A DNA stretch of 64,000 nt from Pseudomonas graminis (GTDB lineage: Bacteria; Pseudomonadota; Gammaproteobacteria; Pseudomonadales; Pseudomonadaceae). A model generated the notes under the pieces. That model saw nothing but the letters and a program-made list of their open reading frames with translations. It had not been told where the DNA came from and did not search any database. Positions 25,521 to 35,028 of this stretch are shown piece after piece. Position numbers and translations under genes: made by a program. Positions within the stretch are counted from its first letter, which is position 1; each line of letters begins with the position of its first letter. The stretch is taken from NCBI RefSeq assembly GCF_001705435.1, contig NZ_MDEN01000046.1, forward strand, positions 1-64,000, in the 5' to 3' direction.

Positions 25521-26513
25521 TTAAAGCTGCTTGATGCCACCCGGCTGGAAAACGGCCTCGGCCGGTGCAATACCGTTGATCAACGGCGCGCCAAATTCAT
25601 GCTGGCTGATTTCGAACTTGTCCCCCGGCCGGGTCTTGATGCCGTCGGCAAACGACAGCGTCGCGGTGCCGAAGAAATGCACGTGGACGTCGCCCGGCCG
25701 CAGGAACTGGGCGTATTTAAAGTGGTGGTACTCAAGGTTTTCCAGGCTGTGGCACATGTTGGCCTCGCCGCTGAGAAATTCCTTCTCCCACAGCACCTGG
25801 CCGTCACGGTGGATGCGGCTGGTGCCCGCCAGGTTCTGCGGCAGATCGCCAACCCGCAGCTCCGGCCCGAACGAGCAGGCGCGCAGTTTGGAATGGGCGA
25901 GATACAGGTAGTTCTTGCGCTCCATGACGTGATCGGAGAATTCGTTGCCGATGGCGAAACCCAAACGGTAAGGCTTGCCGTCGTGACCAATCACGTACAG
26001 GCCGCTCAGCTCGGGCTCTTCGCCAGCGTCTTCAGAAAAGGGAGGCTGCGGGAACGACTCGCCCGGACGAATGACGATGCTGCCGTCGCCCTTGTAGAAC
26101 CACTCCGGCTGCACGCCCAGCTGACCGGCCGCCGGCTTGCCGCCTTCCAGGCCCCATTTGAAGATACGCATGGTGTCGGTCATGCCCGCTTCGTCATTGC
26201 CTTGCTGGTGCATTTTGTCCCGCGCCGAGGCGCTGCCCAGGTGCGTCAGGCCCGTGCCGCTGACCAGCAAGTGGGCCGGATCCGGATGGTCCAGCGGCGG
26301 CAGAATCATCAAATCGGCGCGCAGCTGCGAGTAATCGTGATTGTCAGCCAGGCCCAGGCTGTCGACCTGCTCGGCGAGGGAGATGTGTTTTTCGATGGCC
26401 GCCAGGGCCAGCTCACGGGTGCTGGTCGCGCCCTGGATTTCGCGCACCAGCGGACCGTCCACCAGACCGACGCGACGCTGGCCATTGCCCAGCTCGAACT
26501 GTACTAAATGCAT
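25521..26513 (-). CDS. AraD1 / GguC-type protein of the FAH superfamily
   Basis: The 330-residue protein is of the fumarylacetoacetate-hydrolase-like AraD1 (GguC) family, found in aldonate and pentonate pathways, where it acts on the 2-keto-3-deoxy acid produced by the dehydratase. The FAH-type metal-site region is visible near residues 190-200 (YRLGFAIGNEFSDHVMERKN), and SHLGSASARD-like substrate residues are near 92-99. The ATG has AGGAG seven bases upstream. It lies between two ACS permeases and 1.6 kb from an aldonate dehydratase, which supports a sugar-acid role. The exact reaction (dehydratase, aldolase or hydrolase) cannot be read from sequence. Confidence 0.85.
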   Translation of the reverse strand: MHLVQFELGNGQRRVGLVDGPLVREIQGATSTRELALAAIEKHISLAEQVDSLGLADNHDYSQLRADLMILPPLDHPDPAHLLVSGTGLTHLGSASARDKMHQQGNDEAGMTDTMRIFKWGLEGGKPAAGQLGVQPEWFYKGDGSIVIRPGESFPQPPFSEDAGEEPELSGLYVIGHDGKPYRLGFAIGNEFSDHVMERKNYLYLAHSKLRACSFGPELRVGDLPQNLAGTSRIHRDGQVLWEKEFLSGEANMCHSLENLEYHHFKYAQFLRPGDVHVHFFGTATLSFADGIKTRPGDKFEISQHEFGAPLINGIAPAEAVFQPGGIKQL

Positions 26514-26539
26514 GGGGTTCTCCTGTTTGGGGTCTACAC

Positions 26540-26559
26540 GGCCGCTCCACGGAGCGGCC
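26540..26559 (-). other. Intercistronic hairpin
   Basis: A perfect stem ggccgctcc / ggagcggcc lies in the 51-base space between the MFS gene and the AraD1-family gene. No T-run follows, so it is more likely an mRNA-stabilising or attenuating hairpin than a full terminator. Confidence 0.5.
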
Positions 26560-26564
26560 TGCGG

Positions 26565-27881
26565 TTAACGAGAGCCGCGCGCGCTGGCGGCAAATTTCGA
26601 TTCGGGCAACACGTGCTTGCGTTCCAGAACGCGGTAGACCACACCGGTCAGGATCAGGCCGCAGATCATGACGCCGGAGAGGAAGTACAAGCCGCTGGCC
26701 AGATTGCCGGTCAGTTCTTTCAGCCAGCCGATGACGAAGGGGCCGATGTAGCCGCCCAGATTGCCCACCGAGTTGATCAGCGCAATGCCCGCCGCCGCAC
26801 TGGCCCCGGCGAAGAATCGACCGGGCAAGGTCCAGAACACCGCGGTGCAGGAAAACAGCGAGAACGCCACCAGCGACAGCGCCGCCAGTTGCAGCACCGG
26901 AACCGTCAGGTACGCGCTGAGAAACAAACCGATGGCGCCGATCACATACAGCACCGCCAAGTGGCCATAGCGGTCATTGAGCCGGTCGGAGCTGCGCGGC
27001 ACGATTAACAGGCCGACGATGCCGAAAATGTAGGGCACGGCAGAAATGAAGCCCGTGGTCAGGTCACTGCCGCCAAACTGTTTGATCAGCGTCGGCAGCC
27101 ACAGGCCGAGGCCATAAATGCTCAGGGTCACAGGGAGATAGAACAGCGCCAGGAGCAGGACGCGTTTGTCTTTCAGCGCGTGCAGCGGATTGCCATGGCG
27201 GGTCTGGCCGTATTCTTCCAGGTCCTTTTTCAGCTCGCCGGCGAGCCATTGCTTCTCGACCGGGTCCATCCATTTCACGTCTTTCGGGCCGTCAGGCAGC
27301 CAGCGCAGCACCGGCAGGGTCAGCAGAATCGCCGGCGCGCCGATGCACAGAAACAGCCACTGCCAGCCGTGCAGACCGGCCACCCCTTCCAGGCCCAGCA
27401 AACCACCGGAAATCGGGCCGGTGATCATCATCGCGATGGGTTGGGAAAGGATGAACAGGCCGAGGATCTTGCCGCGATGGCGGACCGGGAACCATTGGGT
27501 GATGTAGTACAGAACGCCCGGGAAGAACCCAGCTTCGGCAGCGCCAAGCAAGAAGCGCATGACATAGAAACTGGTCGGGCCCTGGATAAAGGCCATGCCC
27601 ATGGTGATGACGCCCCAGGTGACCATGATCCGCGCGAACCAGCGCCTCGCGCCGAAGCGTTCGAGCATCAGGTTGCTGGGTATTTCCAGCAGGAAGTAGC
27701 CGATGAAGAACAGGCCGGCACCCATGCCATAGGCCGCGTCGCCGATGCCGACGTCCGCGCCCATGTGCAGCTTGGCGAAACCGACGGCTGAGCGATCCAC
27801 GTAAGCAATCAGGTAGAGCAGGATCAGGAAGGGAATGAGTTTCAGGGTGATGCGACGAATAAGCCTGAGTTCCTGGCTCAT
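26565..27881 (-). CDS. MFS transporter, ACS sugar-acid type
   Basis: The 438-residue permease has twelve membrane helices. Marks of the ACS family include AYVDRSAVGFAKLHMGADVG near residues 26-45 and a GYFLLEIPSNLMLERFGAR segment near 64-82. It probably imports the acid degraded by the neighbouring dehydratase. The ATG at 27881 has GAGG nine bases upstream; the longer frame from 27947 would place the start before that site. It is divergent from the dehydratase gene (230-base shared promoter region) and is followed 51 bases later by the AraD1-family gene, so permease and enzyme are probably one operon. Confidence 0.92.
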   Translation of the reverse strand: MSQELRLIRRITLKLIPFLILLYLIAYVDRSAVGFAKLHMGADVGIGDAAYGMGAGLFFIGYFLLEIPSNLMLERFGARRWFARIMVTWGVITMGMAFIQGPTSFYVMRFLLGAAEAGFFPGVLYYITQWFPVRHRGKILGLFILSQPIAMMITGPISGGLLGLEGVAGLHGWQWLFLCIGAPAILLTLPVLRWLPDGPKDVKWMDPVEKQWLAGELKKDLEEYGQTRHGNPLHALKDKRVLLLALFYLPVTLSIYGLGLWLPTLIKQFGGSDLTTGFISAVPYIFGIVGLLIVPRSSDRLNDRYGHLAVLYVIGAIGLFLSAYLTVPVLQLAALSLVAFSLFSCTAVFWTLPGRFFAGASAAAGIALINSVGNLGGYIGPFVIGWLKELTGNLASGLYFLSGVMICGLILTGVVYRVLERKHVLPESKFAASARGSR

Positions 27882-27995
27882 GGATGCGGTCCTCATTGTT
27901 TTTGTTATGGAAGCCTGCGGGGATCGCCTCTGCCTTCGTGTGCGCATTGCTGCGGGTGAAGCCGGCAGGGTCGTCCCTCGGTTGAGATCGACTAT

Positions 27996-28008
27996 ATAGT
28001 ATTACTAT
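27996..28008. promoter_or_regulatory. Candidate GntR operator in divergent promoter
   Basis: The inverted repeat atagt-att-actat lies in an A+T-rich patch between the divergent MFS and dehydratase genes. Palindromes of this size and A+T-rich character are typical for FadR-type GntR regulators of sugar-acid genes, and such a regulator is encoded downstream at 29973. Binding is inferred from position and symmetry only. Confidence 0.45.
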
Positions 28009-28111
28009 TTGAGGTTACAACTCTTCCACTCGTGACATTTTCGGCCTATTTTAGTCAGCACCTGCAGCCTTTAGTCTTACAAATAAAGCCTTACAATAAG
28101 AGTGCTGATTT

Positions 28112-29854
28112 ATGTCTGATTCCAATAAGAAACCCGTGCTGCGCTCCGCCCAGTGGTTCGGTACCGCCGACAAGAACGGCTTCATGTACCGCAGCTGGAT
28201 GAAGAACCAAGGCATCGCCGACCACCAGTTCCAGGGCAAGCCGATCATCGGCATCTGCAACACCTGGTCCGAACTCACGCCCTGCAATGCCCACTTCCGC
28301 ACCATCGCCGAACACGTCAAACGCGGCGTGATCGAAGCCGGTGGTTTCCCGGTTGAATTCCCGGTCTTCTCCAACGGCGAATCGAACCTGCGCCCGACCG
28401 CCATGCTGACCCGCAACCTGGCAAGCATGGACGTCGAAGAAGCGATCCGCGGCAATCCCATCGACGGCGTCGTGCTGCTGACCGGATGCGACAAGACCAC
28501 CCCTGCCCTGTTGATGGGCGCTGCCAGCTGTGACATCCCGGCCATCGTCGTCACCGGCGGGCCGATGCTCAACGGCAAACACAAAGGCAAGGACATCGGC
28601 GCCGGCACCATCGTCTGGCAGATGCACGAATCCTACAAAGCCGGGCAAATCAGCCTCGACGAATTCCTTTCCGCCGAATCGGGCATGTCGCGCTCAGCCG
28701 GCACCTGCAACACCATGGGCACTGCTTCGACAATGGCCTGCATGGCCGAAGCGCTGGGCACCTCGCTGCCGCACAACGCTGCGATTCCTGCGGTGGATTC
28801 GCGCCGTTACGTACTGGCGCACATGTCCGGCATGCGGGCTGTTCAGATGGTCAACGAAGACCTGCGCCTGTCAAAAATCCTGACCCGCGAGGCTTTTGAA
28901 AATGCCATCCGCGTCAACGCAGCCATCGGCGGTTCGACCAACGCAGTGATCCACCTCAAGGCCATCGCCGGTCGCATCGGCGTGGACTTGGAGCTGGACG
29001 ACTGGACCCGCATCGGTCGCGGCACGCCAACGCTGGTGGACCTGCAGCCTTCCGGGCGCTTCCTGATGGAAGAGTTCTACTACGCCGGTGGCTTGCCGGC
29101 CGTATTGCGTCGTCTGGGCGAGAATAATCTGATCCCCCATCCCGACGCCTTGACCGCCAACGGCAAGACGCTGTGGGAAAACGTGCAGAACTCGCCAATC
29201 TATGGCGACGATGAAGTCATCCGCGCCATCGACAATCCGCTGGTCGCCGACGGCGGCATCTGCGTGCTGCGCGGCAACCTTGCGCCACTGGGCGCGGTGC
29301 TCAAGCCATCCGCCGCCACGCCTGCGCTGATGAAGCACCGGGGTCGGGCGGTGGTGTTCGAAAACTTCGACATGTACAAGGCACGCATCAACGATCCGGA
29401 TCTGGACGTCGACGCCAGCAGCATCCTCGTGATGAAGAACTGCGGGCCGAAGGGTTATCCAGGCATGGCCGAAGTCGGCAATATGGGCCTGCCGGCCAAG
29501 CTGCTGGCCCAGGGCGTGACCGACATGGTGCGGATTTCCGATGCGCGCATGAGCGGCACGGCATACGGCACGGTGGTTTTGCACGTGGCGCCCGAGGCCG
29601 CAGCCGGAGGTCCGCTGGCGGTGGTGCAGGAAGGTGATTTCATCGAACTGGATTGCGCGACCGGCCGTTTGCACCTGGACATTCCGGAAGCGGAACTGAC
29701 CGCGCGCCTGGCCGATTGGCAAGCGCCGCCACAGTTGTTGATCGGCGGATACCGTCAGTTGTACATCGACCATGTGATGCAGGCGGATCAGGGTTGCGAT
29801 TTTGACTTCCTGGTGGGTATGCGCGGCTCGGAAGTGCCACGGCATTCCCATTGA
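28112..29854 (+). CDS. IlvD/Edd-family aldonate dehydratase (L-arabinonate dehydratase-like)
   Basis: The 580-residue iron-sulfur dehydratase converts an aldonate to its 2-keto-3-deoxy form. The cluster cysteines appear in CNTWSELTPC (near residue 50), TGCDKTTP (near 129) and AGTCNTMGTAS (near 197). The MRSWMKNQG-like start (here MYRSWMKNQGIADHQF) is characteristic of the L-arabinonate/sugar-acid branch rather than biosynthetic IlvD. Context agrees: it diverges from a sugar-acid permease and is followed by a GntR regulator. L-arabinonate, D-fuconate or another C5/C6 acid are all possible substrates. Confidence 0.9.
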   Translation: MSDSNKKPVLRSAQWFGTADKNGFMYRSWMKNQGIADHQFQGKPIIGICNTWSELTPCNAHFRTIAEHVKRGVIEAGGFPVEFPVFSNGESNLRPTAMLTRNLASMDVEEAIRGNPIDGVVLLTGCDKTTPALLMGAASCDIPAIVVTGGPMLNGKHKGKDIGAGTIVWQMHESYKAGQISLDEFLSAESGMSRSAGTCNTMGTASTMACMAEALGTSLPHNAAIPAVDSRRYVLAHMSGMRAVQMVNEDLRLSKILTREAFENAIRVNAAIGGSTNAVIHLKAIAGRIGVDLELDDWTRIGRGTPTLVDLQPSGRFLMEEFYYAGGLPAVLRRLGENNLIPHPDALTANGKTLWENVQNSPIYGDDEVIRAIDNPLVADGGICVLRGNLAPLGAVLKPSAATPALMKHRGRAVVFENFDMYKARINDPDLDVDASSILVMKNCGPKGYPGMAEVGNMGLPAKLLAQGVTDMVRISDARMSGTAYGTVVLHVAPEAAAGGPLAVVQEGDFIELDCATGRLHLDIPEAELTARLADWQAPPQLLIGGYRQLYIDHVMQADQGCDFDFLVGMRGSEVPRHSH

Positions 29855-29972
29855 TTAGGAGCCATTGATTGAATGCGCCACGCCCTTACAGGTGGAGGCA
29901 GAGTCCACCCTCGCGCTCTGTCGCCAATGCTATGATGCGCCGCATTCACCGCTCAGGATTGCCCCGCGCCCC

Positions 29973-30695
29973 ATGGATTACCGTAAGCCCTCCGACCGTA
30001 AAAGCATGCACTCGCGCATTGTCCAGGACATCGGCATGCAGATTGTCTCGGGCCGCTTCAAGCCTGATGACAAACTCCCCGCCGAAGCCTTGCTTTGTGA
30101 AGAATATGCCGTCAGTCGTCCGGTGCTGCGCGAAGCCACGCGGGTGTTGGTCGCCAAAGGGCTGGTGTATTCCCGGCCGAGGGTGGGCACGGTGGTCAAG
30201 CCGCGCCGGGAGTGGCACATTCTTGATCCGGACGTGCTGCACTGGCTGATGCAAAGCTCGCCGCAGAATGAATTTTTCGCCCTGCTCACCAGCGTGCGCA
30301 GCATCATCGAACCGGCTGCCGCCGCGCTCGCTGCGCAACACGCGACCCCCGAAGACCTTGCGTCCATCGGCGAAGCCTACGACCGCATGGCCGCCGCGCC
30401 CACCGTCGAGGACGTGCTGCAACCGGACCTCGATTTCCACAGCCGCATTGCCGACGCCACCCACAACGACCTGCTCGCGCACTTGTGCAACATGCTGTCG
30501 CTGGCACTGCGCGAGGCGTTGAAGCATTCCAACAAGCGCCCGAACCTGCACGAACTGGCCCTGCCCCGTCATCGTGCGATCCTCACCGCCATCGAAAACC
30601 GCGATGCGCTGGGTGCCCATCACGCCACGCTGGTGCAACTGGACGATGCACGCAACGCGCTGAATGTGGTGTTGGGGCAAGGCGTGAAGCTTTAA
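29973..30695 (+). CDS. FadR/GntR-family transcriptional regulator
   Basis: The 240-residue protein has an N-terminal winged helix (near residues 12-80; RFKPDDKLPAEALLCEEY then VSRPVLREATRVL) and a C-terminal all-helical FCD ligand domain with the acidic and His residues that bind a metal and a carboxylate (DLDFHSRIAD near 150-159). The start MDYRKPSDRK at 29973 is chosen because the upstream extension to 29865 looks non-coding. It lies about 120 bases after the dehydratase gene and is the probable local repressor, responding to the sugar acid or its keto-deoxy product. Confidence 0.9.
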   Translation: MDYRKPSDRKSMHSRIVQDIGMQIVSGRFKPDDKLPAEALLCEEYAVSRPVLREATRVLVAKGLVYSRPRVGTVVKPRREWHILDPDVLHWLMQSSPQNEFFALLTSVRSIIEPAAAALAAQHATPEDLASIGEAYDRMAAAPTVEDVLQPDLDFHSRIADATHNDLLAHLCNMLSLALREALKHSNKRPNLHELALPRHRAILTAIENRDALGAHHATLVQLDDARNALNVVLGQGVKL

Positions 30696-30720
30696 CGCCA
30701 CAAAACGACGCGTGCACTTC

Positions 30721-30744
30721 GTAGGACCGGCTTTAGCCGGGAAG
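30721..30744. repeat. REP palindrome (cttcccggct-type)
   Basis: A single copy lies between the convergent GntR gene and the histidine-kinase-like gene. It belongs to the same sequence family as the REPs at 170-291. Confidence 0.85.
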
Positions 30745-30784
30745 CCTTTGATCTGCTCTCGACCGCAGCAAAGCGCACGCAATC

Positions 30785-31477
30785 TCAGGGCAGATAAATG
30801 CTGAACAACCCGCCGCCCAGCTCGCCGCCGTTGGTAATTTCGATGTGGCCGGGGACGCCTTTTCGCTGGTGCTGCTTGGCGATGTTCGCCGCGAAATACA
30901 AACCCAGCCCTGTGCTGCCGCTGTTCTGGTTAATGCCCAGCACGTAGTCGGTGTGCTCCTCGATCATGCGCGCAGGAAACCCCGGGCCGTCGTCGTTGAT
31001 GCTGATCACCAGCTGCTCGCCGACCTGGCCTGCCGTGATCAGCACTTCACTGCGCGCAAAACGAATGGCGTTGATGACCACGTTGGACACCACCGACCCC
31101 ACCAGCTCCCGATCAAAGAACCCCGGCAGACCGAAATCGTCCACCGCATAGCGGGCCGTGATGCCGCGGCTGACGAGCACCTCCTGATGGAAAGCCAGCT
31201 GCGCTTCGATGAAGTCATCCAGCTCGTGATAATCCGGGCGCAACGGCAACTGGTTCACGCCCAGCTTGTACAGCCCCAGCAACTGCACGAGCATGCCGTT
31301 GAGATGAGCGAACTCGTAGTCGATGACGCCCTGATCCGGCGTACCCCGACAGGCCTCGGGAAGCTGCTTGACCCACTGGCCGTGGGCCTGGATCAACGAC
31401 CCCAGCGAGTTCTTCATGTCATGGACGGTGGAAGCAATCACCATCGAGAAGTCGAGCCCGAGATCCTGATCTTTCAT
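30785..31477 (-). CDS. Soluble histidine-kinase-like protein
   Basis: The 230-residue protein has no membrane helix and no sensor domain. The H-box-like motif STVHDMKNSLGSL lies near residues 16-28. An ATP-binding domain follows, with NVVINAIRFAR (N-box) near 133-143, NDDGPGFP (G1) near 160-167 and GSTGLGLYFA (G2) near 187-196. The start at 31477 overlaps the stop codon of the receiver-TPR gene (ATGA), so the two are made together and probably signal together. The neighbouring chemoreceptor gene is divergent. The stimulus is unknown. Confidence 0.88.
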   Translation of the reverse strand: MKDQDLGLDFSMVIASTVHDMKNSLGSLIQAHGQWVKQLPEACRGTPDQGVIDYEFAHLNGMLVQLLGLYKLGVNQLPLRPDYHELDDFIEAQLAFHQEVLVSRGITARYAVDDFGLPGFFDRELVGSVVSNVVINAIRFARSEVLITAGQVGEQLVISINDDGPGFPARMIEEHTDYVLGINQNSGSTGLGLYFAANIAKQHQRKGVPGHIEITNGGELGGGLFSIYLP

Positions 31478-33078
31478 TCGCCGAAAGCCCTGAGCCGCAG
31501 TTTCTGGAAACGTTCGAAGCGAGCGTCGCTTTCCGGCATCTTGCCCACCATCTTCAGACTGTTCTGACATTCCGCCAGGCTCGCCGCGTCGAGGTTATGA
31601 ACGCCCATGTGCAGCAGCGACTGCGCCATGTTCAGCGCGATACTGATGTTCTTCGGTTGCAGGGCCAGGCCTTGGCGGAACAGGTCCTGCGCCTCGCCGA
31701 GCTTGCCGGCGCGGTAACAGCGAATGCCCTGAATGTTGAAATCGATGGCCGCCTTGCCCGCGCCCAGAATTTCAGGATCGTCGGTCTGCCTGGCGATGTT
31801 CTGCATGACCTGAGGGTCGTCACCGTAAATTTCGGCACAGCTTTTCAGAATGCCCGCGCCAGCGTCTTCCTGGCCGAGGGCCTTGAGCTGCGAAGCCACT
31901 GCCAGTGCCGCATCGGCGCTCAGAAACTGCTCCATGCCCTCGAGCCGCTCCATCGCCTGCTCGGTCAGCTTGGCGGCCATTTCAGGGTCGGAGGACGCGA
32001 CGCTGGTGGCTTTCATCAGACGCGCGCGCACTTGCAGGCCGGCGTCGTTGCCGTTTTCCTTGGCCACTTCGGTCAGGGTCTGGTTGATCTCCACGCGGGT
32101 GCGCGCATCCAGGCCGCGTTCGCCGCCACGGCTGATCAGGGCCTGCGCAAAACCCAGGTTGGTTTCCGGGTCTTTGAAGCGGGAAAACTGGCCCTGGGAA
32201 ACGGCCTGACGATACGCCTTTGAAGCGCCGTCGAAATCCTCGTTTTCCAGCGCCAGCTTGCCCAACAGACGCTGACGGCGCACGGCGTAGGGCGATAAGC
32301 GCACCGCTTCTTCCAGCATCTTTTGCGCACGCTTGCTATCGCCGGTGGCCACCAGCACATCCGCCAGCCCGTCATACAGCACCGGCATGGCATTGAAGGC
32401 GCGAATGGCTTCTTCGTAAACGGTCTGCGCTTCAGCATGGCGCCCACGCTTGAACAACAGTTTGCCCAACGCCGCATAGGCCCAGGGTTGCGGACGATCA
32501 GCGAGGATCGACTTGAGAAAGGCTTCCAGCGGCTCGTGCTGATTGAGGTCACGCAAGGCGTCGGCTTTATAGCGCAGGCAAAGCGGCGCGAAGCGGGGTT
32601 CCTGTTGGGTCAGTGCGACGCAGGCGTTCAGCACCTCGGTCGGATTGCCACGGTCCAGCGCCTGCAAAATCGGCTTGAGCAACGTCTTGCGCTGGACGAT
32701 CTTCTCCAGACGCTGAGCCAGGCTCGCGCGGTTGAACGGCTTGGTCAGGTAGGCATCCGGCTCCCACTCCAGCGCACTCATCACCATCGCCTGGCTGTTT
32801 TCGGCGGTGACCATGACGAACACACTTTCATGGCTGATCAGCCGATCGGTCATCAGGTCTTCGAGCACCTGCTGGCCGTTCTTCTTGCCGTCGCCCAGAT
32901 TGAAGTCGTGGAGAACGAAGTCGTAGCGCTTCTGCGCGCACATCTTCAACGCCTCCTCGCCGGTGTCGGCGGTGTCCACCACCTTGACCCCCAACTCGCG
33001 CAGCATCGATCGGACCGAACTGCGGAAGTCGGAAAAATCGTCGACGATCAGAAAGTTTTTTTGGTTCCACGCCAGCAT
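31474..33078 (-). CDS. Response regulator receiver fused to TPR repeats
   Basis: The 534-residue protein has a CheY-like receiver at residues 1-125. It shows the acidic pocket VDDF near 12-15, the phospho-acceptor Asp in FVLHDFNLGDG near 59 and the conserved Lys in LTKPF near 109. About 400 residues of tetratricopeptide repeats follow. There is no DNA-binding or enzymatic output domain, so the output is probably protein binding. ATG at 33078 has CAGGA six bases upstream; the longer frame to 33189 is not supported. It forms an overlapping pair with the histidine-kinase-like gene. Confidence 0.9.
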   Translation of the reverse strand: MLAWNQKNFLIVDDFSDFRSSVRSMLRELGVKVVDTADTGEEALKMCAQKRYDFVLHDFNLGDGKKNGQQVLEDLMTDRLISHESVFVMVTAENSQAMVMSALEWEPDAYLTKPFNRASLAQRLEKIVQRKTLLKPILQALDRGNPTEVLNACVALTQQEPRFAPLCLRYKADALRDLNQHEPLEAFLKSILADRPQPWAYAALGKLLFKRGRHAEAQTVYEEAIRAFNAMPVLYDGLADVLVATGDSKRAQKMLEEAVRLSPYAVRRQRLLGKLALENEDFDGASKAYRQAVSQGQFSRFKDPETNLGFAQALISRGGERGLDARTRVEINQTLTEVAKENGNDAGLQVRARLMKATSVASSDPEMAAKLTEQAMERLEGMEQFLSADAALAVASQLKALGQEDAGAGILKSCAEIYGDDPQVMQNIARQTDDPEILGAGKAAIDFNIQGIRCYRAGKLGEAQDLFRQGLALQPKNISIALNMAQSLLHMGVHNLDAASLAECQNSLKMVGKMPESDARFERFQKLRLRAFGE

Positions 33079-33387
33079 CGAGATTCCTGTCACCGGATAA
33101 AAATTCGGCCCTGAGGCACTTGCAAGAGCGGCGGTCTCGTTCCCGACGTCGGGGTAGAGACGGCCAATAGAGTTGCGGCATGACGCCACTTGTCCGAGTT
33201 ATCGGCGGCAGGGGAGCAAAGCTTAGGCACCCGGCGCGGGAAAAGTGACGCATACGCGCCGTTGCGACGGAGGATCAACGCCCAAGGAAGCGCAGGAGAA
33301 TGGGTAAAGTCCTCGGCCGTCCCGCCGATATCCAGTCATGCAACGCGTAGCCAACAGCCACAACCCCACCCTCTCCGAGTGCGCCCT

Positions 33388-35028
33388 ATGTCCTGGCTGA
33401 CCGATCTGAAATTGAAGACCAAGCTCCTTTCGGCATTCTGCCTGTGTGCGCTGATCACTGTAGTGGTGGGTGTGCTGGGACAGAGCGGTATCTCGCGCCT
33501 GTACGAGCTGTTTGAAAATACGGTGAGCGACAACCTGGTGTCGATCGCCAAGGTCGATTCGGTCAAGGCCAACGTCATCGCCACCAACCGCGACTTTTTC
33601 AAGGCCATCGGACTGAGCGCGCTCAAAGCCAACCCTGAAGACATCAACGCCGCGATCCAGTCACTGAAAGAAAACCAGGCCCAGGCCGAGACGGACTTCA
33701 AGACCTACCGCGCCACGCCGCTCGATCCGGATGAAAAAGCCGCAGGCGATGACTTCGAACGCGACTGGGCCGCTTATATCAGCGCCGCCCTCAATGCGCT
33801 GTCTGTGGCGCAGAGCGGAGACCTGGAGCAAGCCAGCAAACTGGCCGCGACCAGCGTGACGCCCAGCTATCGCAAGACCATGGGCGAATTGAAAATCATG
33901 ATCGAATCCAATCTGCGCCAGGCCAACGAGCAGGCACAGGCCGGGGTTGAAACCGACACCCAGGTGACGTGGATTCTGATCATCGGTTCGCTGATCGCGG
34001 TGGTGTGCGCCATTGCGCTGGGGCTGATCGTCACGCGCATGATCACCCGTCCGATCTATCAATCGGTGGCAAGCGCCACTCGAGTGGCGGCCGGCGATCT
34101 GAGTCAGCCCATCCACGTCGGCGGCCAGGACGAAACCGGGCAGTTGCTCAAGGCGCTGTCCACCATGCAGGGCAGCCTCAAAGGCACGGTTCAGCAGATC
34201 GCCACCGCCTCGGATCAACTGGCTTCTGCGGCTGAAGAGCTGACCATGGTGACCGACGACAGCACCCGCGGGCTGATGCGTCAGAACGATGAAATCCAGC
34301 AGGCCGCCACGGCCGTCAACGAGATGACCGCCGCGGTGGAAGAAGTGGCGCGTAACGCCGCCAGCGCGTCGCAGGTTTCTGCGCAGACTTCCGAAGACGC
34401 CATCAAGGGTCAGCAACAAGTCCAGCAGGCTGTCACCGCGATGAACACCATGACCGTGGAAATCACCGAATCGACCGAGCGCGTCGGAGCGCTGGCCGGG
34501 CAGATCCGCGACATCACCAAAGTGCTCGACGTGATCCGCGGGATTGCCGAGCAGACCAACCTGCTGGCGCTCAACGCGGCCATTGAAGCCGCCCGCGCCG
34601 GCGAGCAGGGTCGAGGCTTTGCGGTGGTGGCGGACGAAGTACGTGCCCTCGCCCACCGCACCCAGACCTCCACCGGCGAAATCGAATCAATGATCACCAA
34701 GGTGCGCAATGGCGCCGACGAAGCCGTGCAGGCCATGGGCAAGAGCCAGGCGATCGCCGTGCATACCCAGTCACTGGCCACCGAAGCCGGCCGGGCACTG
34801 GAGCGCATCAGCGAAGGCGTCAGCCAGATGAACGAACGTAATCTGGTGATCGCCAGCGCGGCCGAGGAACAGGCGCAAGTGGCTCGCGAGGTAGACCGCA
34901 ATCTGGTGAACATTCAGGACCTGTCGACGCAGACCGCGGCAGGCGCCAATCAGACCAGCGCGTCGAGTCAGGCGTTGTCGCGACTGGCCGTGTCGTTCCA
35001 CGGCATGGTGGGCAAATTTACGCTGTAA
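33388..35028 (+). CDS. Methyl-accepting chemotaxis protein
   Basis: The 546-residue chemoreceptor has membrane helix 1 near residues 11-33 and a periplasmic four-helix-bundle sensor (4HB-MCP type) near 34-193. Helix 2 is near 195-217, with a HAMP domain near 214-267 and a long signalling coiled coil. Its conserved tip reads [20 protein letters not shown], near 397-416. The start at 33388 ([14 protein letters not shown]) puts a short cytoplasmic tail before helix 1; the longer frame from 33190 is rejected. It does not end in a CheR-binding pentapeptide. The ligand is unknown. Confidence 0.93.
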   Translation: MSWLTDLKLKTKLLSAFCLCALITVVVGVLGQSGISRLYELFENTVSDNLVSIAKVDSVKANVIATNRDFFKAIGLSALKANPEDINAAIQSLKENQAQAETDFKTYRATPLDPDEKAAGDDFERDWAAYISAALNALSVAQSGDLEQASKLAATSVTPSYRKTMGELKIMIESNLRQANEQAQAGVETDTQVTWILIIGSLIAVVCAIALGLIVTRMITRPIYQSVASATRVAAGDLSQPIHVGGQDETGQLLKALSTMQGSLKGTVQQIATASDQLASAAEELTMVTDDSTRGLMRQNDEIQQAATAVNEMTAAVEEVARNAASASQVSAQTSEDAIKGQQQVQQAVTAMNTMTVEITESTERVGALAGQIRDITKVLDVIRGIAEQTNLLALNAAIEAARAGEQGRGFAVVADEVRALAHRTQTSTGEIESMITKVRNGADEAVQAMGKSQAIAVHTQSLATEAGRALERISEGVSQMNERNLVIASAAEEQAQVAREVDRNLVNIQDLSTQTAAGANQTSASSQALSRLAVSFHGMVGKFTL

